From Ichthyophonus hoferi (taxonomy: Eukaryota; Opisthokonta; Ichthyosporea; Ichthyophonida; Ichthyophonidae), in assembly GCA_002751075.1 (NCBI GenBank), contig NAOQ01000320.1, forward strand, positions 61,649-84,485: a stretch of 22,837 bases of DNA, in the 5' to 3' direction. Under the pieces are notes generated by a model. It had not been told where the DNA came from. It searched no databases and was given only the letters and a program-made list of their open reading frames with translations. The number at the start of each line of letters is the position of its first letter. Within the stretch, counting starts at the first letter, position 1. This document shows positions 9,230 through 19,000 of the stretch, in pieces. Both the position numbers and the translations under genes were made by a program.

Positions 9230-9709
9230 AGCCTAACTCAGAAGACAAAAGAGGAATTACAAAATACTCAATAAAGATTTTATTATAAGTCTTTTATTCA
9301 CAAAATTTTCCTGCCCTCGTATGAGACCTTTGTAGGCGTTATATAGTTTCCGCCATCTTTGCTGAATCCCAGTCAGTCAACTTTATATGGTACATTATTA
9401 AAATAGATAAATACATTGGAATGATCAGAATGGTATGGGTGTTAAACTTTATGTTAATACTAAAGACTACCATAAAGTTGTCCATCTCAAGATTTCAATA
9501 TTAGAAGCCCCAAGTTGAAACTAAAGCCTTTTGCTGATCTAATCGATAGCCATAACTTTGTGAAAGCTAATTGCTATTAATTAAAGCATCTCCATTAATA
9601 GTTAGTCTTGTACCGCTAATCCAATGGTTCCTTACCGATTAATTAATTCAGGATTAACAACAGAGAAACAATGATCATTATATAAACTAACTAGCTAAGA
9701 CTTACAACA
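9124..9709 (-). repeat. Family-4 fold-back element, right arm
   Basis: Mirror copy of 8346-8924, separated from it by a 199-bp centre. It contains the start of the 105-codon ORF, the TATA-bearing leader and the TGTTGTAAG outer end. Between TATA and ATG it has GAATAAAAG and ATAATAAAATC, giving the TATA-then-AATAAA order usual in LTRs. The outer end runs directly into a TA microsatellite (9708-9724). Confidence 0.75.
9335..9359 (-). promoter_or_regulatory. Conserved ATGGCGGAAAC plus TATATAA core promoter, right arm
   Basis: Same arrangement as the other two copies, but with a single GGCGGAAAC unit instead of two, so TATA follows at once. Confidence 0.45.
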
Positions 9710-9860
9710 TATATATATATATATTATAAAGAAAAACTATAAGCTTTTTTTTTCATTTATTATTCGTATCTTTCAAGTCATGTTATTGTTAACAGCAAAC
9801 CAACAAACCCCAACGCCATATATATAAACAAATACAATTATCTTAGGCTACAATAAATTC

Positions 9861-9910
9861 ATCTTATCATATCGTATCATATTCTATCATATCATATCCT
9901 ATCCTATCAC
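9861..9910. repeat. ATATC-type pentamer minisatellite
   Basis: Ten degenerate 5-base units (TATCA, TATCG, TTCTA, TATCC) in register. It lies between the fold-back element and the end of RPC7. The remainder of 9710-10340 is AT-rich with no gene seen. Confidence 0.7.
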
Positions 9911-10340
9911 ATTTGATATTTTGATTATTATTATGTATATATGCTCAGCTCCTGTTTTTCTATTTTTGCATGACTTTAACTGAATCACTGTCCAGATTGA
10001 TAATGATTTCAGGATAGTCATGTCTAAAAATGATTATGTCTAAAAATAGCTTAGCGAATCATTATTTTGCAATCAAGATAGACCAATCACGTGTTCAGCT
10101 ATAGATTAATCTTAAATTAATCTAAACAGGTATTGGCTATAAATTAATAATATATATATTATCTTATATTACACTATCGTAATAAAATAATAATGTTATT
10201 AGAATGTCATACGTCATGAAACAATCTCATTGGATAAAATATAATAGAGTTATAAACTAAGTACTAGATTAACTCCACCCTTCCAAATTAGGAAGAAAAT
10301 CTCTACAATCTCTAATATAACTGGCCCATCCCTGCCCTTA

Positions 10341-13202
10341 CTACATCATCGCCTCATCCTCTCCCCCATCATCATCCCCTGCCCCATCTCCATTATCAAA
10401 GTAACTCTCAACATAATCATTCCCGTCCTCTTCCATCTCTTCATCATAATCCACTGCTTCCTCTCCCTCTCCCTCTCCCTCTCTCTCCTCTCCTTCCTTC
10501 TCCTCTAGTTCCTTCTCTTTCTTTTCCAGTTCTCTCAGTTGTTCTTCTGTCATAAGTGCTTTCTCTTCTGCTGTCGCTCGGGGCTTTTTAATTTTCTTCA
10601 TTTTCTTTAGTTGTTCTGGGGGGATTAATTCTCGAGGGAACCACTGTTAGGAGTAAAGGTATGTTTAATAATATTGAAAAGGTAAAACATAGAGTAAACA
10701 TGATATACCCTGCTTTTATCTTGAGGCGTTACCCTGACAAAGACGCATAGCAGGTGGCAAACTATAGTGTAAACAAAACTAGAAGCCCCGTCTCAACCAT
10801 ACAGTGGTTAATTTAGAGTATTCTAAACACACGTGATGTTGTGACACTGAATTCGGATCAAATTGCAGACCTAGTATAATCTAGTATATAGGAATGAATT
10901 TCATTCTGAATTATTACTAAACAGGTTTGATAGATAGTATTTGCCATTAGAGTAATAGCAGATAATAAATAAATGGAATATATGCTGTATTGTAATATAA
11001 ATAAACACTGAATCATTATAACGTATTATACATGTTTCAACAATGAAAAGCCTACTAAAAGATAGTGCATGTATACAGCTTTATACAGATAACACACCAA
11101 TAGGCGTAAGTTTTTAAGAACACCCAATCAAAAGTTACTTATAAAATATTAAATATAAATGTACAAAAACTACACCTGCATTTCATCTATCCTAATTAAT
11201 CATAATGATAAGTATATCTTTTAAGCAAATTTAATGGAAAAATTACACTATCTTAAATACTAAATATAATGCGATAAACAAATGTCTTTGAAAATACGAT
11301 TATACCACCTAATGAGGTCAAATAGGAAGTCTAGTAGTAATTTTGTTTAAAATTAATATAATAGCCTAGTAACCATTAACTATGCGTTCTATTCCATTAG
11401 ATGAAAGGAGATATCGTCTGTCAGATTGACAAATAAAGCTATTACTACATCTAATTCTAACCAATAATGTTAAAGAAAAAAATCCTTTATACTGTGTAAG
11501 GGCATAGGGTGGGAGGAGAGTAAAAAAGAAAAAGGTGGTTTTTTTTTAAAAAATTTTTTAAATAGAATTTAATTAGAATATATTCCAAACTACAGTATAG
11601 ATATGTTATATACCATGTAGTACTATATAAAAGAAAAGAAAAAGTGAAAAAGTTAGATTTAGAAAACAAATTAAATATTTTAACTTAAATTTAAAATATG
11701 AATTTTAAATACACACCTTCCAACATGATATCAATCACTCAAAAAAAAAATTTTAAACTTTTTTTTTTAAAAAAAATGTATGAGATAAAATACACGAGAG
11801 TAAAAATTGATGTTAAAATTAATATACGCACCTTCCAACAGGACTCTGAAATTGTAGACCTAAGAGAGGGTGGAGTTTCTTTCACACGATATTTGTCAGT
11901 ATAGCGCTCTAGGGAGACCTGGGGCTTTAAGGGCATTACCCAATAGGAACTGGATTCCATTTCTTTTGATAGGTCATAACTACGACGAACCATAAATAGA
12001 ATATCTATTTTTAGAACGGAAGAGAGAGAGAAGGACAAAGAGAGAGAGAAAGAATGGAGGTATTAGGTTGTTNNNNNNNNNNNNNNNNNNNNNNNNNNNN
12101 NNNNNNNNNNNNNNNNNNNNNNNNNNNNNNNNNNNNNNNNNNNNNNNNNNNNNNNNNNNNNNNNNNNNNNNNNNNNNNNNNNNNNNNNNNNNNNNNNNNN
12201 NNNNNNNNNNNNNNNNNNNNNNNNNNNNNNNNNNNNNNNNNNNNNNNNNNNNNNNNNNNNNNNNNNNNNNNNNNNNNNNNNNNNNNNNNNNNNNNNNNNN
12301 NNNNNNNNNNNNNNNNNNNNNNNNNNNNNNNNNNNNNNNNNNNNNNNNNNNNNNNNNNNNNNNNNNNNNNNNNNNNNNNNNNNNNNNNNNNNNNNNNNNN
12401 NNNNNNNNNNNNNNNNNNNNNNNNNNNNNNNNNNNNNNNNNNNNNNNNNNNNNNNNNNNNNNNNNNNNNNNNNNNNNNNNNNNNNNNNNNNNNNNNNNNN
12501 NNNNNNNNNNNNNNNNNNNNNNNNNNNNNNNNNNNNNNNNNNNNNNNNNNNNNNNNNNNNNNNNNNNNNNNNNNNNNNNNNNNNNNNNNNNNNNNNNNNN
12601 NNNNNNNNNNNNNNNNNNNNNNNNNNNNNNNNNNNNNNNNNNNNNNNNNNNNNNNNNNNNNNNNNNNNNNNNNNNNNNNNNNNNNNNNNNNNNNNNNNNN
12701 NNNNNNNNNNNNNNNNNNNNNNNNNNNTAACTACGACGAACCATAAATAGAATATCTATTTTTAGAACGGAAGAGAGAGAGAAGGACAAAGAGAGAGAGA
12801 AAGAATGGAGGTATTAGGTTGTTAGTATATATATATATATGTTATACGCATACATAATATACATAGAAATATATTAATATACATAATTAGACACATAGAT
12901 AGATGTATACATAGATACGTAGATATGGCATACATACATACAAACATACGCACATAGATACATGGACACATATACAATTACATATACGTACATACATACA
13001 CATAAATATACCTATACCTACCCTCATTCTCCTCCAGGGGTGATGGGTCCAATATTCTTGGCGGGAAAAGGACAGGAGGAGGGGCATTAAACGCAGCACT
13101 CAACCCTCCCCCTCCTAACTGTGCTAAACGGGCTGGGTCGAGAGGTGTACCCGCATGGGCCGGCGGGCCACCACGCCCTCTCCCTCTTCCACGTCCTGCC
13201 AT
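10341..13202 (-). CDS. RPC31: DNA-directed RNA polymerase III subunit RPC7 (Rpc31/POLR3G), three exons
   Basis: RPC7 belongs to the Pol III-specific trimer that aids promoter opening and initiation at tRNA and 5S genes. Exons on the minus strand are 13202-13022, 12004-11832 and 10643-10341, giving 657 bases and 218 residues (human about 223, yeast about 251). Junctions are G|GTAGGT...TAG|A (phase 1) and AAG|GTGCGT...CAG|TGG (phase 0). Seen in order: an RG-rich start (MAGRGRGRGRGG), PPPVLFPPRI (41-50), LERYTDKY (92-99, compare yeast IERYSDKY), WFPRELIP (119-126), a Lys/Glu helix, a Glu/Gly/Asp run, and DYVESYFDNGDG (194-205) with an acidic end, the signature RPC7 tail. Intron 1 contains the N gap and a duplicated copy of the exon 2 start (12728-12755). 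Intron 2 (1188 bases) carries a family-1 repeat. The chain is open throughout, so the gene is probably functional. Confidence 0.9.
10669..11030 (+). repeat. Family-1 repeat, copy D, inside RPC7 intron 2
   Basis: The most complete copy, about 360 bp, aligning with A, B and C. It starts near AATATTGAAAAGGTAAAAC, contains GCGTTACCCTGACAAAGACGC and ends after AATAGCAGATAATAAATAAATGG. It lies antisense to RPC7, and its edge is only about 25 bases from the exon 3 acceptor at 10643/10644. It may therefore supply the branch-point region of that intron. The rest of the intron to 11831 is AT-rich with long A and T runs. Confidence 0.75.
11710..11725 (-). repeat. Duplicate of the RPC7 exon 2 donor site
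   Basis: On the minus strand TGTTGGAAGGTGTGTA differs by one base from the real exon 2 end plus donor at 11840-11825 (TGTTGGAAG|GTGCGTA). It lies 115 bases inside intron 2 and is flanked by similar AT-rich sequence, which suggests a local duplication that created a second potential 5' splice site. Confidence 0.55.
11977..12072. repeat. 96-bp sequence left of the gap, identical to 12728-12823
   Basis: Base-for-base identical to the sequence on the far side of the N run. It holds the first 28 bases of RPC7 exon 2, the acceptor, and its GA-rich (on this strand) polypyrimidine tract. Confidence 0.95.
12073..12727. other. Assembly gap of 655 N
   Basis: An unsequenced run inside RPC7 intron 1 as drawn. 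All open frames spanning it are artefacts. Because identical 96-base sequences flank it, the two contig ends probably overlap and the gap may not exist. Confidence 0.99.
12728..12823. repeat. 96-bp sequence right of the gap, identical to 11977-12072
   Basis: Exact direct copy of the left gap flank, followed by a TA run and then a TACA-rich simple stretch (about 12840-13018) that belongs to RPC7 intron 1. Confidence 0.95.
12895..13018. repeat. ACATA/TACA-rich simple sequence in RPC7 intron 1
   Basis: Degenerate TACA and ACATA units with ATAG and TACG variants, running to within a few bases of the exon 1 donor at 13021. Open frames over it are simple-sequence artefacts. Confidence 0.7.
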
Positions 13203-13413
13203 CTGGTTTTAAAATTATTTAAAAAGATTTCAATTCTGGTATTATTGGCGGGTAGGGTGTGTAGGTAAGAGTGAAGGAACAGTAGTAGTGAATTGGTTAG
13301 ATAGGGTTTGATTGATAAATTGGTCAATGTTGTGATGGTTATTATGGCGATTGATGAACTTATTGGATAAATAATAAAAAGGACCTCAATAATAGGTCAC
13401 AATATAAACATAA

Positions 13414-13469
13414 GTATATAATAATATATAATAATATAATATAATAATATAATAATATAATAATAATAG
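13414..13469. repeat. ATAATA microsatellite
   Basis: Nearly pure ATAAT/ATA units upstream of RPC7. The flanking stretch 13203-14690 is AT-rich; beyond this array and the one at 14625 I see no gene, RNA or repeat match. Confidence 0.75.
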
Positions 13470-14624
13470 TGTTACGAGTAATAGTCGTAATTCTAGTACA
13501 TGTGTGCAATCAATCGCAGACCTATTACTTTTATATATAGCAGGATATATCATGATATACCATGATATATAATCCAGCCGTGATTAATTTAAATCTAGCT
13601 CTGTGGGGTTTCAATGCCATGTGCACTAGTAATGCCAAATTTTCATAATTCTCTCTCCACATATTTCAGTATTATAGACATATTTACATAGTATTTCTTA
13701 TTAGAAATAAACGTGTAACCAAAATACGGAAGGAAATTAAAAAACAAAAATTAATAATAAAAAAATATACTGCAAAATATATTATATTTTGTTTTAAATG
13801 TTTTGTAATAAAGTAAGTCATAACCCCCTTATTATTGAAATTAGTTTGGGTAAATAATAGAATATAATATAAATAACTAAATAAATTTTTTATACTATAG
13901 TTATATTTATAAATAAACATAAAAAGAATAGAATAATTATTTGTGGTAATATTTTACAACACTATTGAATAATAAATACATAGATATATGATAATATTAT
14001 ACTATAGTAATGCAGCTAGATAATGTAATCTATTATAATCGATTACACAGTATTTAATCTATATAATACAACACGGATATATATTAATTGTTTTATATTT
14101 ATACACATATACATGGAAAAACATGCTATATACTGCAGTTGAGGTAGTTTTTTGTTGAGATTGATTTGAGTAATTAACTATTATATTTACATAAGTAAAA
14201 AATGAAAGTTTAATAATTACTTATATCATTATTAAATAATAATATGAAATAACAAATGTATAAATAAATAATAACATTATACTAGTAATTTTTCTGGGTA
14301 ATATAATAATCTAATATATATGTAATCAATGAAAATGGGATGATATTGCATGATATTATCATATAGATCTTGAAACTTCATAATTATACACTCGAAGCAT
14401 ATCCAATACATGACACCTGGCATTATTAGTATATTTAATTTTATTTAGTGTTATACAGACCAAATGGGCCAAGTTAATGATTCACATATATACAAATATT
14501 GAATAATTAAATGTAATAATATTGAATGATAATGCAATAATATATTTATGAAAAAATCATTGCATTTTCACACTAAAATACTTATCACATTATAATACTA
14601 ATATTCTAATACTAATACTATCAT

Positions 14625-14656
14625 ACTATAACACTATAACACTATAACACTATAAC
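14625..14656. repeat. Four perfect copies of ACTATAAC
   Basis: An 8-bp unit repeated four times without mismatch, with looser related units just before it. Confidence 0.85.
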
Positions 14657-15144
14657 AATATCATATAGCATACCCTGTATAATTAAAATTGGATGTTGGG
14701 ATCACAGATTAGCTATTGATCCAACTATATCGACGCTTGGATTTGATGAGCTATGTATGACCTTGACTCATGAATTAATCGGTCACATTGATTGTTCAAA
14801 ATATGTGATGCAATTAGTTAAATATTGTACACGCTGTATGTTGGAAGCTAACAATCCCATTAAAAATTAATTAGCTCATACTAACTTTTAAAAAGTATAT
14901 AAGCTAAACCTAGACTAGTTATGGATAAAAATTTTTATTCATAAATGGGATGAATAAGTTTATCTAATTAGTTAAATTGGACATTGGCTCGATCTATGTG
15001 TGTTAGATTTTGGAGCATATTTGGATATTGGCTCAAAAACCTACCTGTGTTTAATTTTTTGAAATATTTAAGAATAGTTAATTAAGTAAATTAACTGTCA
15101 CATAATCCTATATACCTTACTATATACCCTACTATATGAGATAT

Positions 15145-15275
15145 AGAATCAACGCTATTCAGTTGATCTTCCAATGGAGAGTTTGCAGTATTTTGGTAGC
15201 CCATTGACTTCAGTATATTAATTCTAAGTCTTTTTCCATTGTGATTTAAAGGAGTTTCATTATCGCTATTCTAGA
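15145..15275 (-). pseudogene. Coding-like remnant (NGKRLRI...EDQL), copy 2
   Basis: Matches 5150-5270 in the same orientation at about 73% of bases. The minus-strand frame keeps PLNHNGKRLRI and SPLEDQL in register with copy 1. It is short, with no open continuation on either side. It lies about 500 bp from the candidate LTR at 15780 and may or may not belong to that element. The rest of 14690-15779 shows nothing else that I can support. Confidence 0.5.
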
Positions 15276-15779
15276 CATCTTATGGCTTTAACCTTGTCAA
15301 TTGCTTTGACCACTACAGTGGTAATAGTAATAGGTATAATCTTTAGTTGGGTTTATACTTGAATGTTAGTTTATATTAGCAAGAATAGTTTTCAACTTCA
15401 TAAATATACTTTATATTTTAGTCAAACCAGCCCTTTTTGCAATGCAGAAGGACTTGTTTAGCATTTAATCTTATTCACATAACGACTTCCAATTGGTAAA
15501 TATATATAGATGCCAATAATCCAATTAAATATATCCTATCTAAAATGATCATGTCACCAGTGCCAAGAAAGTTAATTTAGGTGGACATATGACTAGTTAG
15601 ATTAATTTGAATACATGTGGTCAGATCTGCAGCATTAATTTACTAAGTTGCATCATTTTTACATCTATCAATGAGTGTCCATCTATAAATAGATAGACAG
15701 TTAAATAAATAAATACTTTACGAAATACTTATTGAACTAAATAAGAAAGTCAACAATAGCCTACTTGAAATGGTCTTCA

Positions 15780-16017
15780 TGTTATAGTGATGACTTAATT
15801 GTATTGGGGACCAATGGCACTTGCCAATCCTGATGAGTTAAAATTGAATATGATTGTTGAATCATGCTGTCAATGCTTTGAATTAAAGTGGCCCATGTGC
15901 TACAGTAGTGACATCATGTGGAAGGGAGCAATCATATTGACAATTTTGATGTGTTAATGTGTTGATGCTTAAAAATAACATATAATGATTATCAGTGATA
16001 ATAATCAATTGATAACA
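15780..16017 (-). mobile_element. Candidate LTR of the copia element
   Basis: A 238-bp segment with perfect 6-base inverted ends, TGTTAT...ATAACA. It stands directly after a polypurine tract at the 3' side of the copia coding remains, which is where a 3' LTR belongs. No second copy was found in the window, so its inner end (15780) is provisional. Confidence 0.45.
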
Positions 16018-16030
16018 TCCTCCCAAAACC
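16018..16030 (-). other. Polypurine tract next to the candidate LTR
   Basis: On the minus strand GGTTTTGGGAGGA stands immediately before TGTTATC. A purine-rich run directly before a TG-starting LTR is the standard plus-strand primer site of LTR retrotransposons. Confidence 0.5.
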
Positions 16031-19000
16031 AAAAGAATGGTATTTTTTTCAGTTGTTAGCCTTGCCTTTATAATCTTTTAAACCAAGCATTTTCATGGCT
16101 GTTTGATGAAAATTTATATAATGCTATTAGTGAGGCCCATAGGAAACATAAACCTTGCTTTGTTGAACAAGTTCTCTAACAAACATATGCCATATCTCTG
16201 TGTCTGTTAGCCATCCTTAATCCTCCCGATTGAGAGAGGTAAATAGTAAATTAGTTGTCACAGTAAATCTAAATTTAATAGACATTGACATTGAATACGT
16301 TTAAAAATTCCACCAATCCAGTTGCTTTACATCAGAGTCTCAGAGAGAGCTACAATTTGCACTATAGGACTTGAAAGTCCGACCATGTCTTGAAAATTAC
16401 TTCTCCAGTTGACCAAGCTATAATTGTCGTCCTACGGGTGTGAACATCAGCAAAACAATAAGAATCACTCATTACTGAAATAATGATAGCTTCTCCAGGG
16501 TGATATATCATGCACCAGAGCCCTAGTTAAATCCAGATAAGTGAGTACTTGTGTGGCCAAGAAAAAATAATGTTTCATAGGTTTAGACAAAAACTTTTAC
16601 AAGAATTCGACAGCAAAACCTATATCAGCCCTGGAACCCTTAGCAATGCAGGGAATTGTTTCTAATATATAAAAGTACTGGGTGCCATCACATAAAGGGT
16701 ATTTCTTGCAATCTTAGAGCCGTTCAGATGTTAATAGTGTTTTCAGCACATATTTGGGCATGTCCTGTACCCCTAGAGAAGAATCCCTTCATAGGTGAAT
16801 TGGTTAAGACAGACCATACTATTAACTGATTGATTGATATTAAAACCAAAGAAAGATTTTGATAAACTAATGAACTCAAAAGTTATATGTTGTAAATTTT
16901 CCTCAAATTATTGTTGACTATTTATTGAATTCCAAAAGCTTAACAATAAATCATTCACTTAAGTTATAAGTGTGCAATATGTTTGATCCTCACCATGTTG
17001 GTCTAAACAGGACTTATCGTGGGTGTCCTTGAAACCCAAATTAGTGAGAATACCACATAGATGCTTCTCAAGCAAGTATGAACTATGGCATAATCCCCAG
17101 ACTGCTTTGTGTAGCTTTATAATGTGGGTGACCTAGTTGACTGATTCAAACCTTGAGATTTGTCAGATATAAATTTCATCATGAAGGGATGGGAAAAGGA
17201 AATTTGTGTTAATATCAGATTGGTGGAGTATCATAGTTGCACTGGAACAGCAGGCAAGAAACATTCAGTTTAGCCAGTGTGAGTATGAGTGATTGTGCAA
17301 CATTGACCTGACTAGATTTTGGGTGTTCTCCAGAATTATCAGTTTTGCTTTCCTTCCGTCTATCTCTGCCATTTAGTGGATGCACTTAATTGTAAAAAAC
17401 CACAACACGTGCAATAACGGTATCTTTTCAGGATTAATAACTATTTCAAAGCATTGGTAGTCATGCATACTCCAAATCTCTGCAAGAAGTGTTACTTTCC
17501 TGGGTTGTTCATTTAAATAACATTTAGCATTGGCCAAAATAGTTAGGACATAGTTCTCATACATATCACAATTAAAACTAGCAACATAGTAATAACCAAA
17601 TTGTTTCCCACTTCAGGTAGTCAACAGGAGATACATAGTTTAGTTGTAGGTATATAATAAACTTCTGGATTAATGCTTAAGTATATTTCTGGTCCACATA
17701 TGTTTCTGAAACACTTTTTAATTTTATGGCCCCCGTTAGGGCTAATTATTGAGTGTTTAACAAGGAAAATGATTCCACGAAAAATGGAATCCGTTTTAGC
17801 AGTTGGTCAGCCCTCGATTCTAGAAAATCTTTGTGCTCATTACTGATTGGCTGATTGCTGGTTTCAGAAGAGCCAATAGATGTCTTCAGATCTGGAATTG
17901 TTGGAATATTAAGAATCAGCTCAGTGGGGGTAGTGTTTTTTCCTGAATTGCATTACCCCTGGTGGATTATACTCTAGGTGATTCAACACCATCAGCTTGA
18001 ACGGTACTGATATGATTTGAGAACAAGTTCAATTGTGCTATGGTCTCCAAGTTTGATTCCCAATTCAACATCTTAGTTTCTGGCTAAATGCATGTTGGAT
18101 GCTGTCTTGGATCAATATCTACACCATTGAATAAATGAATCCTGTTGTTTTAGGCTGAGAGGTTAACCTCTTCAGTCAATTTCTCTGCTGTCAGCCGTTG
18201 CCATTTTTTTTTTTGTAGTTGTTTTTGACTAACGGGAAATGGGTTTCAAAAAAGGTCAAATCATAGCTTAATAGAATGGCCCTCTCCTTAGGCATGTAGA
18301 TGGAATAAACCACTAAGTTGGGTTATGGCTTTAAATAGATGCCCTCAACTTCTTTTGGCACAAGTTTTAACTTGTCTGGTCTATGAGATACTACCTTAGC
18401 ACCACTTACATGTAACCTCTTGTATGGAACTGCTAGTTTTGGATATCACATAGCAAATAGCATAACACCCCTAGACAATGTTGGTGTGGGAGACAGATTA
18501 AATGCAAAAGTTGTTGAGTTAACCAACTCGGGCCATATTATTTACCTTAATCCAGATATATTTAGACCAGACCAGAATTTCTCAGTGATCATCCAAATTG
18601 CTCTGCTTATAGTACTTGATATTTCTGCACAGTAAGATGTTGAATGCTGTCTGATAATGCTTTCATCATCATAGTAGGATTTTAGGGGGATAATCCCAAA
18701 TTCTTTAGCACAACTAATAAATAAATGTACAAATGGAACTTTATTGAGCACAGTTAGGGCTTTGCGGTAGTACTGAAAAGACACAAAAATTTCAGCCTTA
18801 GATCACATGTATTACCAAATTAAATAATAATCGAATTGATCCAGAATAACAAGCAGAGATCGTGATTCCCTTATACTTGTAGTATAGGGCTTATCTAGAT
18901 TTACAAATACTTTATAGAGTATCCTGTCTGATTAATGTGCTTGATTCTTGCTCTTTAGTAATTTCTTGCTCTTTTTTTTACCACGCAGGTAGCACATTAC

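Noticed and set aside
11980-12789. Long open frames across 11980-12789
   Set aside because: They consist almost entirely of N and have no meaning.
12887-13099. Cys/Val/Tyr-rich minus-strand open frame
   Set aside because: Produced by the TACA-rich simple sequence in RPC7 intron 1.
13684-13920. Lys/Asn/Phe/Tyr-rich 78-codon minus-strand frame
   Set aside because: Typical chance open frame in AT-rich DNA, with no splice context, homologous feature or composition shift.
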